7,535 bases of DNA from JBGTKH01 sp041744735 (GCA_041744735.1 JBGTKH010000038.1:1-7535); one strand, 5' to 3'; positions 1 through 6,238 are shown, counted from the first letter of the stretch. Notes: generated from the sequence alone by a model not told the origin. Numbers and translations: made by a program.

Positions 1-22
1 TTCATCGGCCCAGTCAGCCGAT

Positions 23-48
23 TGGTATCACTGCCTCGTTCGATACCA
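23..48. promoter_or_regulatory. Small dyad upstream of the 52-aa gene, possible operator or leader hairpin
   Basis: Positions 23-29 (TGGTATC) and 42-48 (GATACCA) form a perfect 7-base inverted repeat with a 12-base spacer, about 25 bases before the ATG at 73. It could be a two-fold regulator site or a weak leader hairpin. Nothing else supports a role, and a 7-base dyad can arise by chance. Confidence 0.2.
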
Positions 49-72
49 GCCCACCACGCGACGCCCACCACT

Positions 73-231
73 ATGACCGACGCTCACGCCCAGCGCACGC
101 TGCTCGATGAACTCGACGCCCGCCAAGATGAAGTGCTCGACCAGTTGGACGAATTAAACCTGCGCATCGAAAGCGTGCTTAAAGACTGGTTGTTCACCCA
201 TCGGTCAGACCGTCCGGTCTCACCTTCCTGA
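73..231 (+). CDS. Short hypothetical coiled-coil protein (52 aa)
   Basis: This is a 52-residue protein of unknown function. Residues about 9-39 form a charged heptad-like helix (LLDELDARQDEVLDQLDELN) with leucines and acidic residues at regular spacing, as expected of a short coiled coil that may dimerise or bind a partner. There is no signal peptide, membrane segment or catalytic motif. The frame opens at a TTG at 22, but the extra 17 residues are proline- and histidine-rich and do not continue the helix, so the ATG at 73 is preferred; neither start has a clear Shine-Dalgarno site. Third positions are G/C-rich, in line with native high-GC genes. It has the look of a small conserved protein kept next to larger genes, but its real partner probably lies left of the window. 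A spurious ORF cannot be excluded. Confidence 0.6.
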   Translation: MTDAHAQRTLLDELDARQDEVLDQLDELNLRIESVLKDWLFTHRSDRPVSPS

Positions 232-357
232 GCACGCGCCTTCGTCGACCATTGCCGGCGCGTCAGAAGCTCTTCGTTTTGAATTGATCCAGAAGTCGCG
301 TAATTGCTGCGCCCGCCGGAGCAGGCGGCAAGTAAACACGATGAACGGCTCCGCCCA
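232..357. other. Intergenic stretch with no convincing gene
   Basis: Short frames exist on both strands but none has good codon use or a start with a ribosome binding site. The stretch near 328-350 holds an imperfect GC hairpin (cgcccgcc, then ggcggc) with no T-run, so it is not a standard terminator. It may hold the 3' UTR of the 52-aa gene or a decayed gene end. Confidence 0.4.
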
Positions 358-387
358 TTGACTTTTCCCTTCGTGTCGGAGCACAAT
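358..387 (+). promoter_or_regulatory. Candidate sigma70-type promoter for the 419-1163 gene pair
   Basis: TTGACT at 358-363 matches the -35 consensus at five of six bases. CACAAT at 382-387 follows after an 18-base spacer and matches the -10 at four of six. Transcription would start near 394-396, leaving a leader of about 23 bases before the ATG at 419. It is the only good hexamer pair seen in the gap and is correctly placed; the -10 is mediocre. Confidence 0.35.
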
Positions 388-418
388 GCAGGTGGGAGAG
401 CAGTAAAAGGGCCGATCG

Positions 419-871
419 ATGATCAATTTTCTTGGAAACCTGACTGGCCAGTTTGGCACATTGGCTTTGCACCTTTCGGCCGGTAAAGAACAAACGCACG
501 AAGCTTCATCTGCTGCCAAAGAGGTGTTTTACACTCTCTTGGAGATTGTCCCTGAGCTACTTGTCACGGCGTGGCGGGTTTACCTCAGGGAGGTGACCCT
601 TGGGATAGAAGTGTTTTCAGACGAATTTCGGGACAAATTCCAAGAGTCCATCGACCCGTTTCTTGAAGGGATTAAGCAGCTAAACGCCGCGCACCCGGGT
701 CACGAGAAGCAATTTGCCAAGCTCATTTCGGCGATTGAATCGATTCGAAGGGAGTCCGAATTGCTGTTTGAATCCGCCGATTTGTCAAAACTCGAAGAGT
801 CGAAGCGAGCACTTTGCGAAGGTAGACTTCTCAGCGTAGAGGCGTTTGCGAATGAGTTTCAAAGGGGTTAA
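419..871 (+). CDS. Hypothetical helical protein, first gene of an overlapping pair (150 aa)
   Basis: I do not recognise this 150-residue protein. It appears almost wholly alpha-helical. A fairly hydrophobic stretch (residues about 37-63, including EIVPELLVTAWRVYL) is interrupted by Glu and Arg, so it is more likely a buried or amphipathic helix than a membrane span. The C-terminal half is rich in Glu, Lys and Ser with helical periodicity (residues about 95-130). There is no signal peptide, Cys cluster or catalytic motif. The ATG at 419 follows a candidate promoter and a weak purine run (AAAAGGG). Its stop lies 20 bases inside the next gene, so the two are almost certainly co-transcribed and perhaps translationally coupled. 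Base composition is clearly lower in GC than the housekeeping genes (481-540 has 27 G+C in 60; 4921-4980 in typA has 38), which suggests acquired DNA. A two-gene toxin-antitoxin or immunity module is possible but unsupported by any recognised motif. Confidence 0.7.
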   Translation: MINFLGNLTGQFGTLALHLSAGKEQTHEASSAAKEVFYTLLEIVPELLVTAWRVYLREVTLGIEVFSDEFRDKFQESIDPFLEGIKQLNAAHPGHEKQFAKLISAIESIRRESELLFESADLSKLEESKRALCEGRLLSVEAFANEFQRG

Positions 872-1163
872 TCCATCGCTGCTCGACAAGATCCGGGGCT
901 GGAAGTTAAGCGAATACGTTTCCCGCGAGTTCTTTCTACGCTTGGCTGATGATTTAACAGCCAAGTCACCATCAGAAATCCCAGTTCACGATCGCGGGAT
1001 GCTGTGGACCATTCAGGTACACGACGGCGAGCATCCGCAAAACTATTACGTGTTCACGGTGCGATTGCACCGCAACGACATGGACTTCTGGGTTTCGGAT
1101 TGTAGCTGCGTGGGCATCGATCGCAGCGGAGAGATATTCTGGTCAAGCGTCGATACGCAGTAG
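852..1163 (+). CDS. Hypothetical small alpha/beta protein, second gene of an overlapping pair (103 aa)
   Basis: This is an unrecognised 103-residue protein. Residues 1-38 look helical (LLDKIRGWKLSEYVSREFF), followed by alternating hydrophobic strands: 50-58 (MLWTIQVHD), 65-73 (YYVFTVRLH) and 78-100, which contains DFWVSDCSCVGIDRSGEIFW. The C-terminal half therefore resembles a compact beta sheet, with Cys84 and Cys86 in a CxC pair and several Trp residues. The ATG at 852 is chosen because AGAGG at 838-842 lies nine bases upstream, inside the preceding gene; a TTG two codons earlier (846) is the only upstream alternative. It overlaps the preceding gene by 20 bases in another frame, typical of a coupled operon. 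Its stop is six bases from the stop of the convergent UbiB gene, leaving no room for a terminator between them. AT-rich composition matches its partner. Function unknown. Confidence 0.7.
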   Translation: MSFKGVNPSLLDKIRGWKLSEYVSREFFLRLADDLTAKSPSEIPVHDRGMLWTIQVHDGEHPQNYYVFTVRLHRNDMDFWVSDCSCVGIDRSGEIFWSSVDTQ

Positions 1164-1169
1164 CCATCG

Positions 1170-2858
1170 TCAATCCTTGTGGTCCAAATGCCCCGACTTG
1201 CCGATCGCGCGCAGCAGGCGCAGGCCGATCAGGATGCTGACGACACAGCCCGCCGCGCCCAGGATCGAGATTTGGTGAAAGCCGAGAAAGGTATTCACCG
1301 GGAACAACAGCGGCGGGACTTTGTTGCTCAACAGCAGCGACGAACCAAGAAACAACGCGCTGGTCATCATCCCCAGTACTAGCCGGTTGACCGACGGGCC
1401 GAGCCCGCGGTGGTCTAAGTGCACGTCGAATTTGCCCAGCCGCACTTGCTCGAAGATGTCCATGATCCGCCGCGGCAGCACTTCGGCCAATTGCTCCAGC
1501 TCGGCGTACACGCGCCGTATCTTGCGCATTTGTCGGGCGGGCGAGAGTCGCCGCAACAGCAGCGTGCGGTGAAACGGCTGCATCACCTCCATCAAGCTGA
1601 ACTGCGGGTTGAGCATTTTGGCCGTGCCTTCGAGCGTGACCAGTACCTTGATCAGCATCGCCACCTGTGCCGGCAGTGAGATTTGATTGCGGCGGATGAT
1701 TTCGACCATGTCTTGCAGCGCCCCGCTGAGATCGAAATGGGCCAGCGACTGTGTGGCGTAGTGGCCGACGAAATCCGCCACGTCGACGGCCAGCGCCCCT
1801 TCGTCTAATCCCGGCGGCACGCTGCCGATGCGTTTGATCAGCGAGGTGAGCATTTGCACGTCCCGGTTGACGATCGACAGCAACATGTCTTCGATGTTTT
1901 CTCGCAGCCGCTCGTCGATCCGTCCCACCATGCCAAAGTCCAATAGGCCAATGACGTTGCCCGGCAGCAACACGATGTTGCCCGGATGCGGGTCGGCGTG
2001 AAAGAAGCCGTGCTTGAAAATCATCTCCAGGTACAAGTCCGCGCCGCGCCGTGCGACTTCGCCTAGTTCGATCCCGGCGGCCATCATCCGTTCGGTTTCG
2101 CTCAGTTTCATACCCTCGATCAATTCCATCGTCAGCACGCGCGGTGTGCAGAGTTCGGAGTGCGGGCGCGGGATGCAGATGGTGGGGTTGTCGGCGAACA
2201 TGGCGGCGAATTGATTCAGGTTGCGTTCTTCGCGGCCGAAGTCCAACTCGCGCCGTAGCGAGCGAGCCATTTCCGCCACGGTGGTCGTGGGATGATACGG
2301 CTTGAATTCCTCGAGATGCTCGGCCAATTGAGCGATGCCGGCCAGCACGTCCAGGTCGTCGTGCACGACCTTTCCGATGTTCGTGTGCTGGACCTTCACA
2401 ACCACTTGTTCGCCGCTCAGCAGGCGCGCGCGGTGCACCTGGCCGATTGACGCCGAGGCAATCGGTTCTTCTTGAAACTCGCGAAACAATTGGTCAATTG
2501 GCTGCCCCAGTTCATGCTCGACCGTGGCTTTAACTTCAGCAAACGGATCGGCCGGCGCGTCTGTTTGAAGTTGCTTCAGTTCGTCGGCCAACTTGACGCC
2601 GACCAAGTCGGGACGTGTGCTGAGCAACTGGCCCTGCTTGATAAAAGTGGGGCCAAGTTCGCCGAGCACCAACCGAATCCGCGTCTCGTGGCTGTGCCGG
2701 GCCAGCGCTTCGCCATCGCGGTCTTTGAGCTGATCTTTGACGAAATCCACATTCAGCCGGCTGATCCAGTCCGCCAAACCGTACTTGCTGAGGACCGACA
2801 GAATATCGGTCCAGCGTTTCACGTTGCGGTAGACTTGCGGGATGGTCGTAATCTTCAT
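1170..2858 (-). CDS. ubiB: ABC1/UbiB family atypical kinase (ADCK-like), 562 aa
   Basis: This belongs to the UbiB/ABC1 family of atypical protein-kinase-like ATPases, which support isoprenoid quinone biosynthesis or membrane lipid homeostasis. All signature motifs are present, numbered from the chosen start: KxGQ (KQGQ, 74-77), which restrains kinase activity; the alanine-rich loop ASASIGQVH (134-142) replacing a P-loop; the ATP-binding Lys155 in VVVKVQ; the ExD motif E204/D206 in RRELDF; HADPHPGN with Asp289 and Asn294; and the metal-binding DFG at 307-309. Two hydrophobic C-terminal segments (about 493-510 and 529-549) match the usual membrane anchor. The open frame runs back to 3008, but the first 44 codons are an Arg/Pro-rich non-family tail; the ATG at 2858 starts MKITTIPQVYRNVKRW, a normal family N-terminus, and an ATG at 2876 is also possible. 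The substrate pathway (ubiquinone, menaquinone or other) cannot be told from this sequence, so the symbol is by family only. No quinone gene is nearby. Confidence 0.93.
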   Translation of the reverse strand: MKITTIPQVYRNVKRWTDILSVLSKYGLADWISRLNVDFVKDQLKDRDGEALARHSHETRIRLVLGELGPTFIKQGQLLSTRPDLVGVKLADELKQLQTDAPADPFAEVKATVEHELGQPIDQLFREFQEEPIASASIGQVHRARLLSGEQVVVKVQHTNIGKVVHDDLDVLAGIAQLAEHLEEFKPYHPTTTVAEMARSLRRELDFGREERNLNQFAAMFADNPTICIPRPHSELCTPRVLTMELIEGMKLSETERMMAAGIELGEVARRGADLYLEMIFKHGFFHADPHPGNIVLLPGNVIGLLDFGMVGRIDERLRENIEDMLLSIVNRDVQMLTSLIKRIGSVPPGLDEGALAVDVADFVGHYATQSLAHFDLSGALQDMVEIIRRNQISLPAQVAMLIKVLVTLEGTAKMLNPQFSLMEVMQPFHRTLLLRRLSPARQMRKIRRVYAELEQLAEVLPRRIMDIFEQVRLGKFDVHLDHRGLGPSVNRLVLGMMTSALFLGSSLLLSNKVPPLLFPVNTFLGFHQISILGAAGCVVSILIGLRLLRAIGKSGHLDHKD

Positions 2859-2874
2859 GAGTTTACCCGTTTCC

Positions 2875-2904
2875 ATTCTAACCGTGCCCGGCGCGGGCCG
2901 CCAA
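2875..2904 (-). promoter_or_regulatory. Candidate promoter of the UbiB-family gene
   Basis: On the minus strand TTGGCG (2904-2899) and TAGAAT (2880-2875) are separated by 18 bases. The -10 matches at five of six positions and the -35 at four. Transcription would begin near 2868, about ten bases before the ATG at 2858. If real, this excludes the upstream ATG at 2876, which falls inside the -10. The short leader lacks a strong Shine-Dalgarno site. Confidence 0.3.
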
Positions 2905-3012
2905 TGCGAACGACCCCTTCGCTTGACCCGGCGGCGCGAATTGGCGACACTATGCCCTAACCCGCACGGGCCGATGAATCCTACCGCATGTTGTTTCCCG
3001 CCAAACAATGTC

Positions 3013-3082
3013 TTGTAGCCGAACTCGCCAAGAGTTCGGACCCCTTCGTAACGCTCCGAACTCTTGGCGAGTTCGGCTACAA
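3013..3082. repeat. Head-on pair of REP-type hairpins (BIME-like perfect inverted repeat)
   Basis: Positions 3013-3040 and 3055-3082 are perfect reverse complements (28 bases each) around a 14-base centre. Each arm is itself a hairpin preceded by GTAG. On the plus strand GTAG (3015-3018) is followed by stem CCGAACTC, loop GCCAA and stem GAGTTCGG (3019-3039). The same unit lies on the minus strand with its CTAC complement at 3077-3080. A GTAG head 5' of a short imperfect or perfect hairpin is the known signature of REP elements mobilised by TnpA_REP (RAYT) enzymes, and two in opposite orientation form a BIME. No transposase is present here, so these would be non-autonomous copies. The right edge touches a truncated PQQ gene. 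It could also act as a bidirectional RNA stem, but there is no T-run. Confidence 0.85.
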
Positions 3083-3085
3083 TAA

Positions 3086-3430
3086 ACTCGAAACATTCCT
3101 TGCAATCGCGAGTCTCTCATTCACAATGGCCTCGTCTATCTCTGCCGCGAGAACGGCAACCTGGACTGCGTAGATGCGGGGACGGGCGAAGAACTATACG
3201 AAGAGCGCACGACGGCAGATCGCCATCGCGCGTCGCCTGTCTATGCCGACGGCAAGATATACCTGACCGCCCGCAACGGCATCGTGACGGTCGTCAAAGC
3301 GGGCCGCGCCTTTGAAATCCTGGCTCAAAACGACATGCAGGAAGCCATATCCTCCTCGCCGGCCATCTCCAACGGGCGGATTTACCTGCGCACGTTCGAC
3401 GCACTGTATGCCATCGGGCCGGCAAATTAA
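3086..3430 (+). pseudogene. 5'-truncated PQQ-type beta-propeller protein remnant
   Basis: The frame ending at the TAA 3428-3430 encodes 101 residues from Asn at 3125 that look like the last blades of a PQQ-binding-like (outer-membrane BamB/quinoprotein-type) beta-propeller. It has the repeated pattern of a hydrophobic strand, G, then a YL/YA strand: NGLVYLCRENGNLDCVDAGT, ASPVYADGKIYLTA and SSPAISNGRIYL, ending in DALYAIGPAN. Intact family members in such genomes are several hundred residues long with a signal peptide, so perhaps a quarter remains. Upstream, family-like sequence fades near 3110 and an in-frame TAA occurs at 3083-3085, immediately after the REP pair. There is no in-frame ATG, GTG or TTG before the middle of the fragment, and no ribosome binding site. 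The 5' part does not appear on either strand to the left. The reading frame is still open, so the truncation looks relatively recent, or the fragment is a transferred gene end. Confidence 0.8.
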
Positions 3431-3506
3431 GCCAACAAAGTTTACCCGCCAAGATACTTCCGGCCATGTCTCTCGTCGAATTCATTGCAATTCTCTGCCA
3501 GACCTG

Positions 3507-3534
3507 TTGACGAAATGGCTAACTGGCCGATAAT
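3507..3534 (+). promoter_or_regulatory. Candidate sigma70-type promoter of the NYN-domain gene
   Basis: TTGACG (3507-3512) and GATAAT (3529-3534) each match consensus at five of six bases with a 16-base spacer. Transcription would begin near 3541, giving a leader of about 88 bases before the ATG at 3629. This leader contains the intrinsic terminator at 3578-3606. It is among the best hexamer pairs seen by eye in the window. Confidence 0.45.
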
Positions 3535-3558
3535 TGTGAGTAGAAATTCGACGACTCC

Positions 3559-3583
3559 CCGGCCTTCGGGTCGGTTCGGCCGG
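3559..3583 (+). promoter_or_regulatory. Alternative stem competing with the terminator (antiterminator-like)
   Basis: CCGGCC at 3559-3564 is perfectly complementary to GGCCGG at 3578-3583, with a 13-base loop. The second arm is also the 5' arm of the downstream terminator, so the two foldings exclude each other. This is how attenuators and many leader-controlled switches are built. A six-base all-GC pairing can occur by chance in GC-rich DNA, so the regulatory reading is an inference. Confidence 0.35.
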
Positions 3584-3606
3584 TCTATACGATCGGCCAT
3601 TTTTTT
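3578..3606 (+). terminator. Intrinsic terminator in the leader of the NYN-domain gene
   Basis: GGCCGGTC (3578-3585) pairs with GATCGGCC (3591-3598) as an eight-base-pair stem with one G-U pair, closing a five-base loop TATAC. It is followed by A and then seven T residues (3600-3606). This is a textbook rho-independent terminator on the plus strand. It could simply end transcription from the left (150 bases after the PQQ remnant), but it sits only 22 bases before the NYN start codon and downstream of that gene's best promoter candidate. It may therefore act as an attenuator. Confidence 0.8.
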
Positions 3607-3628
3607 GCGCCGACAGGAAATCTTGGAG

Positions 3629-4273
3629 ATGGCCCAACCTGCGCATCCGAAGAAACGATCCATCATTTACGTCGATGGCTTCAATCTCTACTACGGCGCG
3701 TTACGCGGTGGGCGATACAAATGGCTTAACTTGCAAAAATACTTCCAGTTACTGCGACCCGCAGACGACATTCAGGCGATTCGCTACTTCACGGCGCTAG
3801 TCCACGGTCCCACAAAACCAAGTCAGCAAGTTTATTTGAAGACACTGGAAACGCTTCCACTTGTCACGACGATTCTTGGCAAGTTCAAAGTAAAGCAAAT
3901 CAGTTGTAGGCTGACCGCATGTACGTTCACCGGAAGCCGAATTTTTTCGAGCCAAGAGGAAAAGCGAACAGATGTGAACATCGCCATTCAGATGCTTGAT
4001 GATGCGTACCAGGACAGGTGCGACCGACTCGTTTTGGTAAGCGGCGATTCAGATCTTGTGCCGGCCGTAAATCTGGTCAAGCAGAGATTTCCAGGCAAAG
4101 AAGTCGTCGTGTACGTTCCCGCTCGGAATGCGACCCGCGGAGCCGCCACCGAGCTTCGGGCGAGTGCCGACAAGCACCGCCTGCTTCCGCTCAATCTCCT
4201 CGCACATGCCCAGTTGCCGGCAGCGATTCCCGACGGCTCTGGCGGCATTATTCACAAGCCGGCATCGTGGTGA
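3629..4273 (+). CDS. NYN domain (LabA/DUF88-like, PIN-fold) putative ribonuclease, 214 aa
   Basis: This is a NYN-domain protein, a PIN-fold group of predicted metal-dependent nucleases acting on RNA. The three acidic motifs are intact: YVDGFNLYY (Asp16, Asn19) after the first strand, KRTDVNIAIQM (Asp115, Asn117), and VSGDSDLVP (Asp140, Asp142). The spacing fits one single NYN domain spanning about residues 10-190, with a short 20-residue tail and no extra DNA-binding, OST-HTH or membrane domain. The ATG at 3629 is chosen because the family fold begins ten residues later and AGGAA (3615-3619) lies nine bases upstream; the frame extends to an ATG at 3485, but that would place the terminator inside the coding region and add 48 residues unlike the family. 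GC is lower than in the neighbouring typA gene (29 of 60 in 3781-3840), hinting at transfer. It is followed 97 bases on by typA in the same direction, probably a separate unit. Target RNA is unknown; some relatives serve in RNA turnover or phage defence. Confidence 0.9.
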   Translation: MAQPAHPKKRSIIYVDGFNLYYGALRGGRYKWLNLQKYFQLLRPADDIQAIRYFTALVHGPTKPSQQVYLKTLETLPLVTTILGKFKVKQISCRLTACTFTGSRIFSSQEEKRTDVNIAIQMLDDAYQDRCDRLVLVSGDSDLVPAVNLVKQRFPGKEVVVYVPARNATRGAATELRASADKHRLLPLNLLAHAQLPAAIPDGSGGIIHKPASW

Positions 4274-4319
4274 GTCAATTGATTTCACCCAACTCCCCTT
4301 CCGGTGTCTTTGGGGCGTC

Positions 4320-4328
4320 TGCTAAGAT
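4320..4328 (+). promoter_or_regulatory. Weak extended -10 candidate for typA
   Basis: TGCTAAGAT (4320-4328) fits an extended -10 element (TG, one base, then TAAGAT, four of six). No recognisable -35 lies at the right distance. It sits 42 bases before the typA ATG. Offered only as the best promoter-like sequence in the 97-base gap. Confidence 0.2.
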
Positions 4329-4370
4329 TCACAATTAACCAGCCCGTAATCTCTTCAAGCAGTCCCGCCT

Positions 4371-6185
4371 ATGCGCCGCAACGACATCCGCAATATTGTC
4401 ATCATCGCTCACGTAGACCACGGCAAAACGACGTTGGTCGATTGTTTGCTGCGCCAGAGCGGCCAATTTCGCGACAGCCAGTTGCAGGGTGAGTGCATCC
4501 TCGATAGCAACGATCTGGAACGCGAACGCGGCATCACGATTCTGGCCAAGAACATCGCCCTGCCGTACAACGGTGTGAAAATCAATATCATCGACACGCC
4601 GGGGCACGCGGATTTCGGCGGTGAAGTGGAACGGGTGGTGCGGATGGCCGACGGGGCGGTGCTGTTGATCGACGCGGCGGAAGGCCCGCTGCCGCAAACG
4701 CGGTTCGTGCTCACAAAGGCCCTGGAGTTCGGTCTCAAGCCGATCATCGTGATCAACAAGATCGACCGCCCCGACGCGCGGCCGCTGGAAGTGCTCGAAG
4801 AGGCGTTTGAACTGCTGATGGAATTAGGCGAAGACACGCACCAGGGCGACTATCCACATCTGTTCGCCAGCGGCAAAGACGGCTACGCGACCGGCAGCTT
4901 GGACGCCCCGACCGATTCGATGCGCCCACTGCTGGACATGGTGCTGAAGGAAGTGCCCGGCCCGCAGGTTGAACTCGATGCGCCGCTGCAGATGCTGGTC
5001 ACCACGCTTGACTGGTCCGAGTTCGTCGGCCGCATTGCCATCGGCCGCATCCAGTCGGGCAATTTGAAAAAGGGTCAGACGGTGGCTTTAATGCAGGCCA
5101 ACGACGAGGTGATGGAAGCGAAAATTACGACGCTGTACGTTTTCCAAAACCTGGGCCGCTTGGAAGTCGACGAGGCCACCGCCGGCGACGTGGTGGCGGT
5201 CGTCGGGCTGGAAGACGTGGAGATTGGCGACACGATCTGCCACCGCGAACATCATCGCCCGCTGCCGCGGCTGACGGTCGACGAGCCGACGCTGGAGATG
5301 ATTTTCAGCATCAACAATTCGCCGCTGGCGGGCCGTGAAGGAAAATTCGTTACCACGCGGCAACTGCGCGAGCGGCTGTTCCGCGAACTCCAGCGCAATG
5401 TCGCGCTGCGCGTGCGACAAGTCGAAGGATCGGATTCGTACGCGGTGTCCGGCCGCGGCGTGCTGCACTTGTCGGTGCTGATCGAAACCATGCGACGGGA
5501 GGGCTACGAGCTGTCGGTCGGCAAGCCGCACGTGATCCTGCACGAGAAAAACGGAAAGAAGGAGGAGCCGTTTGAATCGCTGGTCATCGAAGTCCCCACG
5601 TACAAGCTGGGCCCAGTGATGGAGATGGTCGGCGAGCGGCGCGGGATGCTGGACCACATGGACACACACGGCGACTACACGTACGTCACGTTCATGATCC
5701 CGGCCCGCGGCCTGATCGGACTGCGGACCAAACTGCTCAACGCGACGCAAGGCACGGCCGTGATCCATCACCGCTTCGCCGGCTACAGGCCGATGGAGGG
5801 CGAAGTGCCGCGGCGGCCCAACGGCGTGCTGGTCTCGATGGCTGGCGGGCGAGCCGTGGCGTTTGGGCTGGACGGATTGCAACAGCGAGCCGACTTGTTC
5901 GTGGCCCCCGGCGATGAAGTGTACGAAGGCATGATCGTGGGCGAGAACAGCCGCGACAACGATCTGCCGGTCAATCCCACCAAGGAAAAGAAGCTCACCA
6001 ACATGCGGGCTTCCGGCAGCGACGACAACATTCTGCTCAAGCCGCCCCGGAAACAGTCGCTGGAAACTGCCCTCGAGTACATCGAAGAAGACGAGCTCGT
6101 GGAAGTCACGCCCACGCAAATCCGCCTGCGCAAAGCGATCCTCAAAGAAACCGACCGCCGCCGCGAACAACGCAAGCGGGCCTAG
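4371..6185 (+). CDS. typA: Translational GTPase TypA/BipA, 604 aa
   Basis: TypA/BipA is a ribosome-binding GTPase related to EF-G, helping 50S assembly and translation under stress or low temperature. The length (604 aa) is normal. GTP-binding motifs are in order: G1 AHVDHGKTT (13-21), G2 ERGITI (52-57), G3 DTPGHADF (75-82), G4 NKID (129-132) and a G5 region ASGKDG (166-171), where many relatives have SA-L/K. EF-Tu-like domain 2 follows (about 205-295), then EF-G III/V-like domains (about 305-480; GRGVLHLSVL at 361-370, PARGLIGLRT at 444-453) and the BipA-specific C-terminal domain, including GENSRDNDLPVNPTKEKKLT (524-543), NMRASGSDD (544-552), and a basic tail. The ATG at 4371 starts MRRNDIRNIVIIAHVDHGKT, a typical family start; no Shine-Dalgarno site is visible, which is common in these genomes. 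It lies 97 bases after the NYN gene and converges on the aspartic protease gene, with 53 bases between stops. Confidence 0.98.
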   Translation: MRRNDIRNIVIIAHVDHGKTTLVDCLLRQSGQFRDSQLQGECILDSNDLERERGITILAKNIALPYNGVKINIIDTPGHADFGGEVERVVRMADGAVLLIDAAEGPLPQTRFVLTKALEFGLKPIIVINKIDRPDARPLEVLEEAFELLMELGEDTHQGDYPHLFASGKDGYATGSLDAPTDSMRPLLDMVLKEVPGPQVELDAPLQMLVTTLDWSEFVGRIAIGRIQSGNLKKGQTVALMQANDEVMEAKITTLYVFQNLGRLEVDEATAGDVVAVVGLEDVEIGDTICHREHHRPLPRLTVDEPTLEMIFSINNSPLAGREGKFVTTRQLRERLFRELQRNVALRVRQVEGSDSYAVSGRGVLHLSVLIETMRREGYELSVGKPHVILHEKNGKKEEPFESLVIEVPTYKLGPVMEMVGERRGMLDHMDTHGDYTYVTFMIPARGLIGLRTKLLNATQGTAVIHHRFAGYRPMEGEVPRRPNGVLVSMAGGRAVAFGLDGLQQRADLFVAPGDEVYEGMIVGENSRDNDLPVNPTKEKKLTNMRASGSDDNILLKPPRKQSLETALEYIEEDELVEVTPTQIRLRKAILKETDRRREQRKRA

Positions 6186-6220
6186 AGGAAATCTTGGCGA
6201 CTGCAAGGTAAGGTCATTCG

Positions 6221-6237
6221 GCCGACCGACACTCGGC
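6221..6237. terminator. Weak hairpin between convergent typA and protease genes
   Basis: GCCGA (6221-6225) pairs with TCGGC (6233-6237) around a seven-base loop in the 53-base gap between the two converging stop codons. It has no T-run on either strand, so it is at best a weak bidirectional stop or an mRNA 3' end stabiliser. Confidence 0.2.
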
Positions 6238-6238
6238 G

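Noticed and set aside
207..220. Hairpin AGACC-GTCC-GGTCT as a terminator of the 52-aa gene
   Set aside because: Only five base pairs, inside the coding sequence, and not followed by Ts.
84..519. Minus-strand frames of 78-100 aa over the first intergenic region
   Set aside because: They overlap the better supported plus-strand genes, lack ribosome binding sites, and have Ser/Arg-rich random-looking translations.
2472..2960. Plus-strand open frame of 162 aa
   Set aside because: Antisense to the UbiB-family gene, whose kinase motifs are intact; no ribosome binding site and no family resemblance.
2859..3008. Longer N-terminus for the UbiB-family protein
   Set aside because: Residues encoded here are Arg/Pro-rich and unlike the family; the normal N-terminus begins at the ATG at 2858, and a promoter-like pair overlaps the extension.
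3013..3082. CRISPR repeat or simple terminator reading of the inverted repeat
   Set aside because: There is no spacer-repeat periodicity and no T-run; the GTAG-plus-hairpin units in opposite orientation fit REP elements better.
3485..3628. Longer N-terminus for the NYN protein
   Set aside because: It would place a strong intrinsic terminator in the coding region and add 48 residues unlike the family; AGGAA precedes the ATG at 3629.
4335..4837. Minus-strand frames of 120 and 142 aa
   Set aside because: Both lie opposite the GTP-binding domain of typA and have shadow-type composition.
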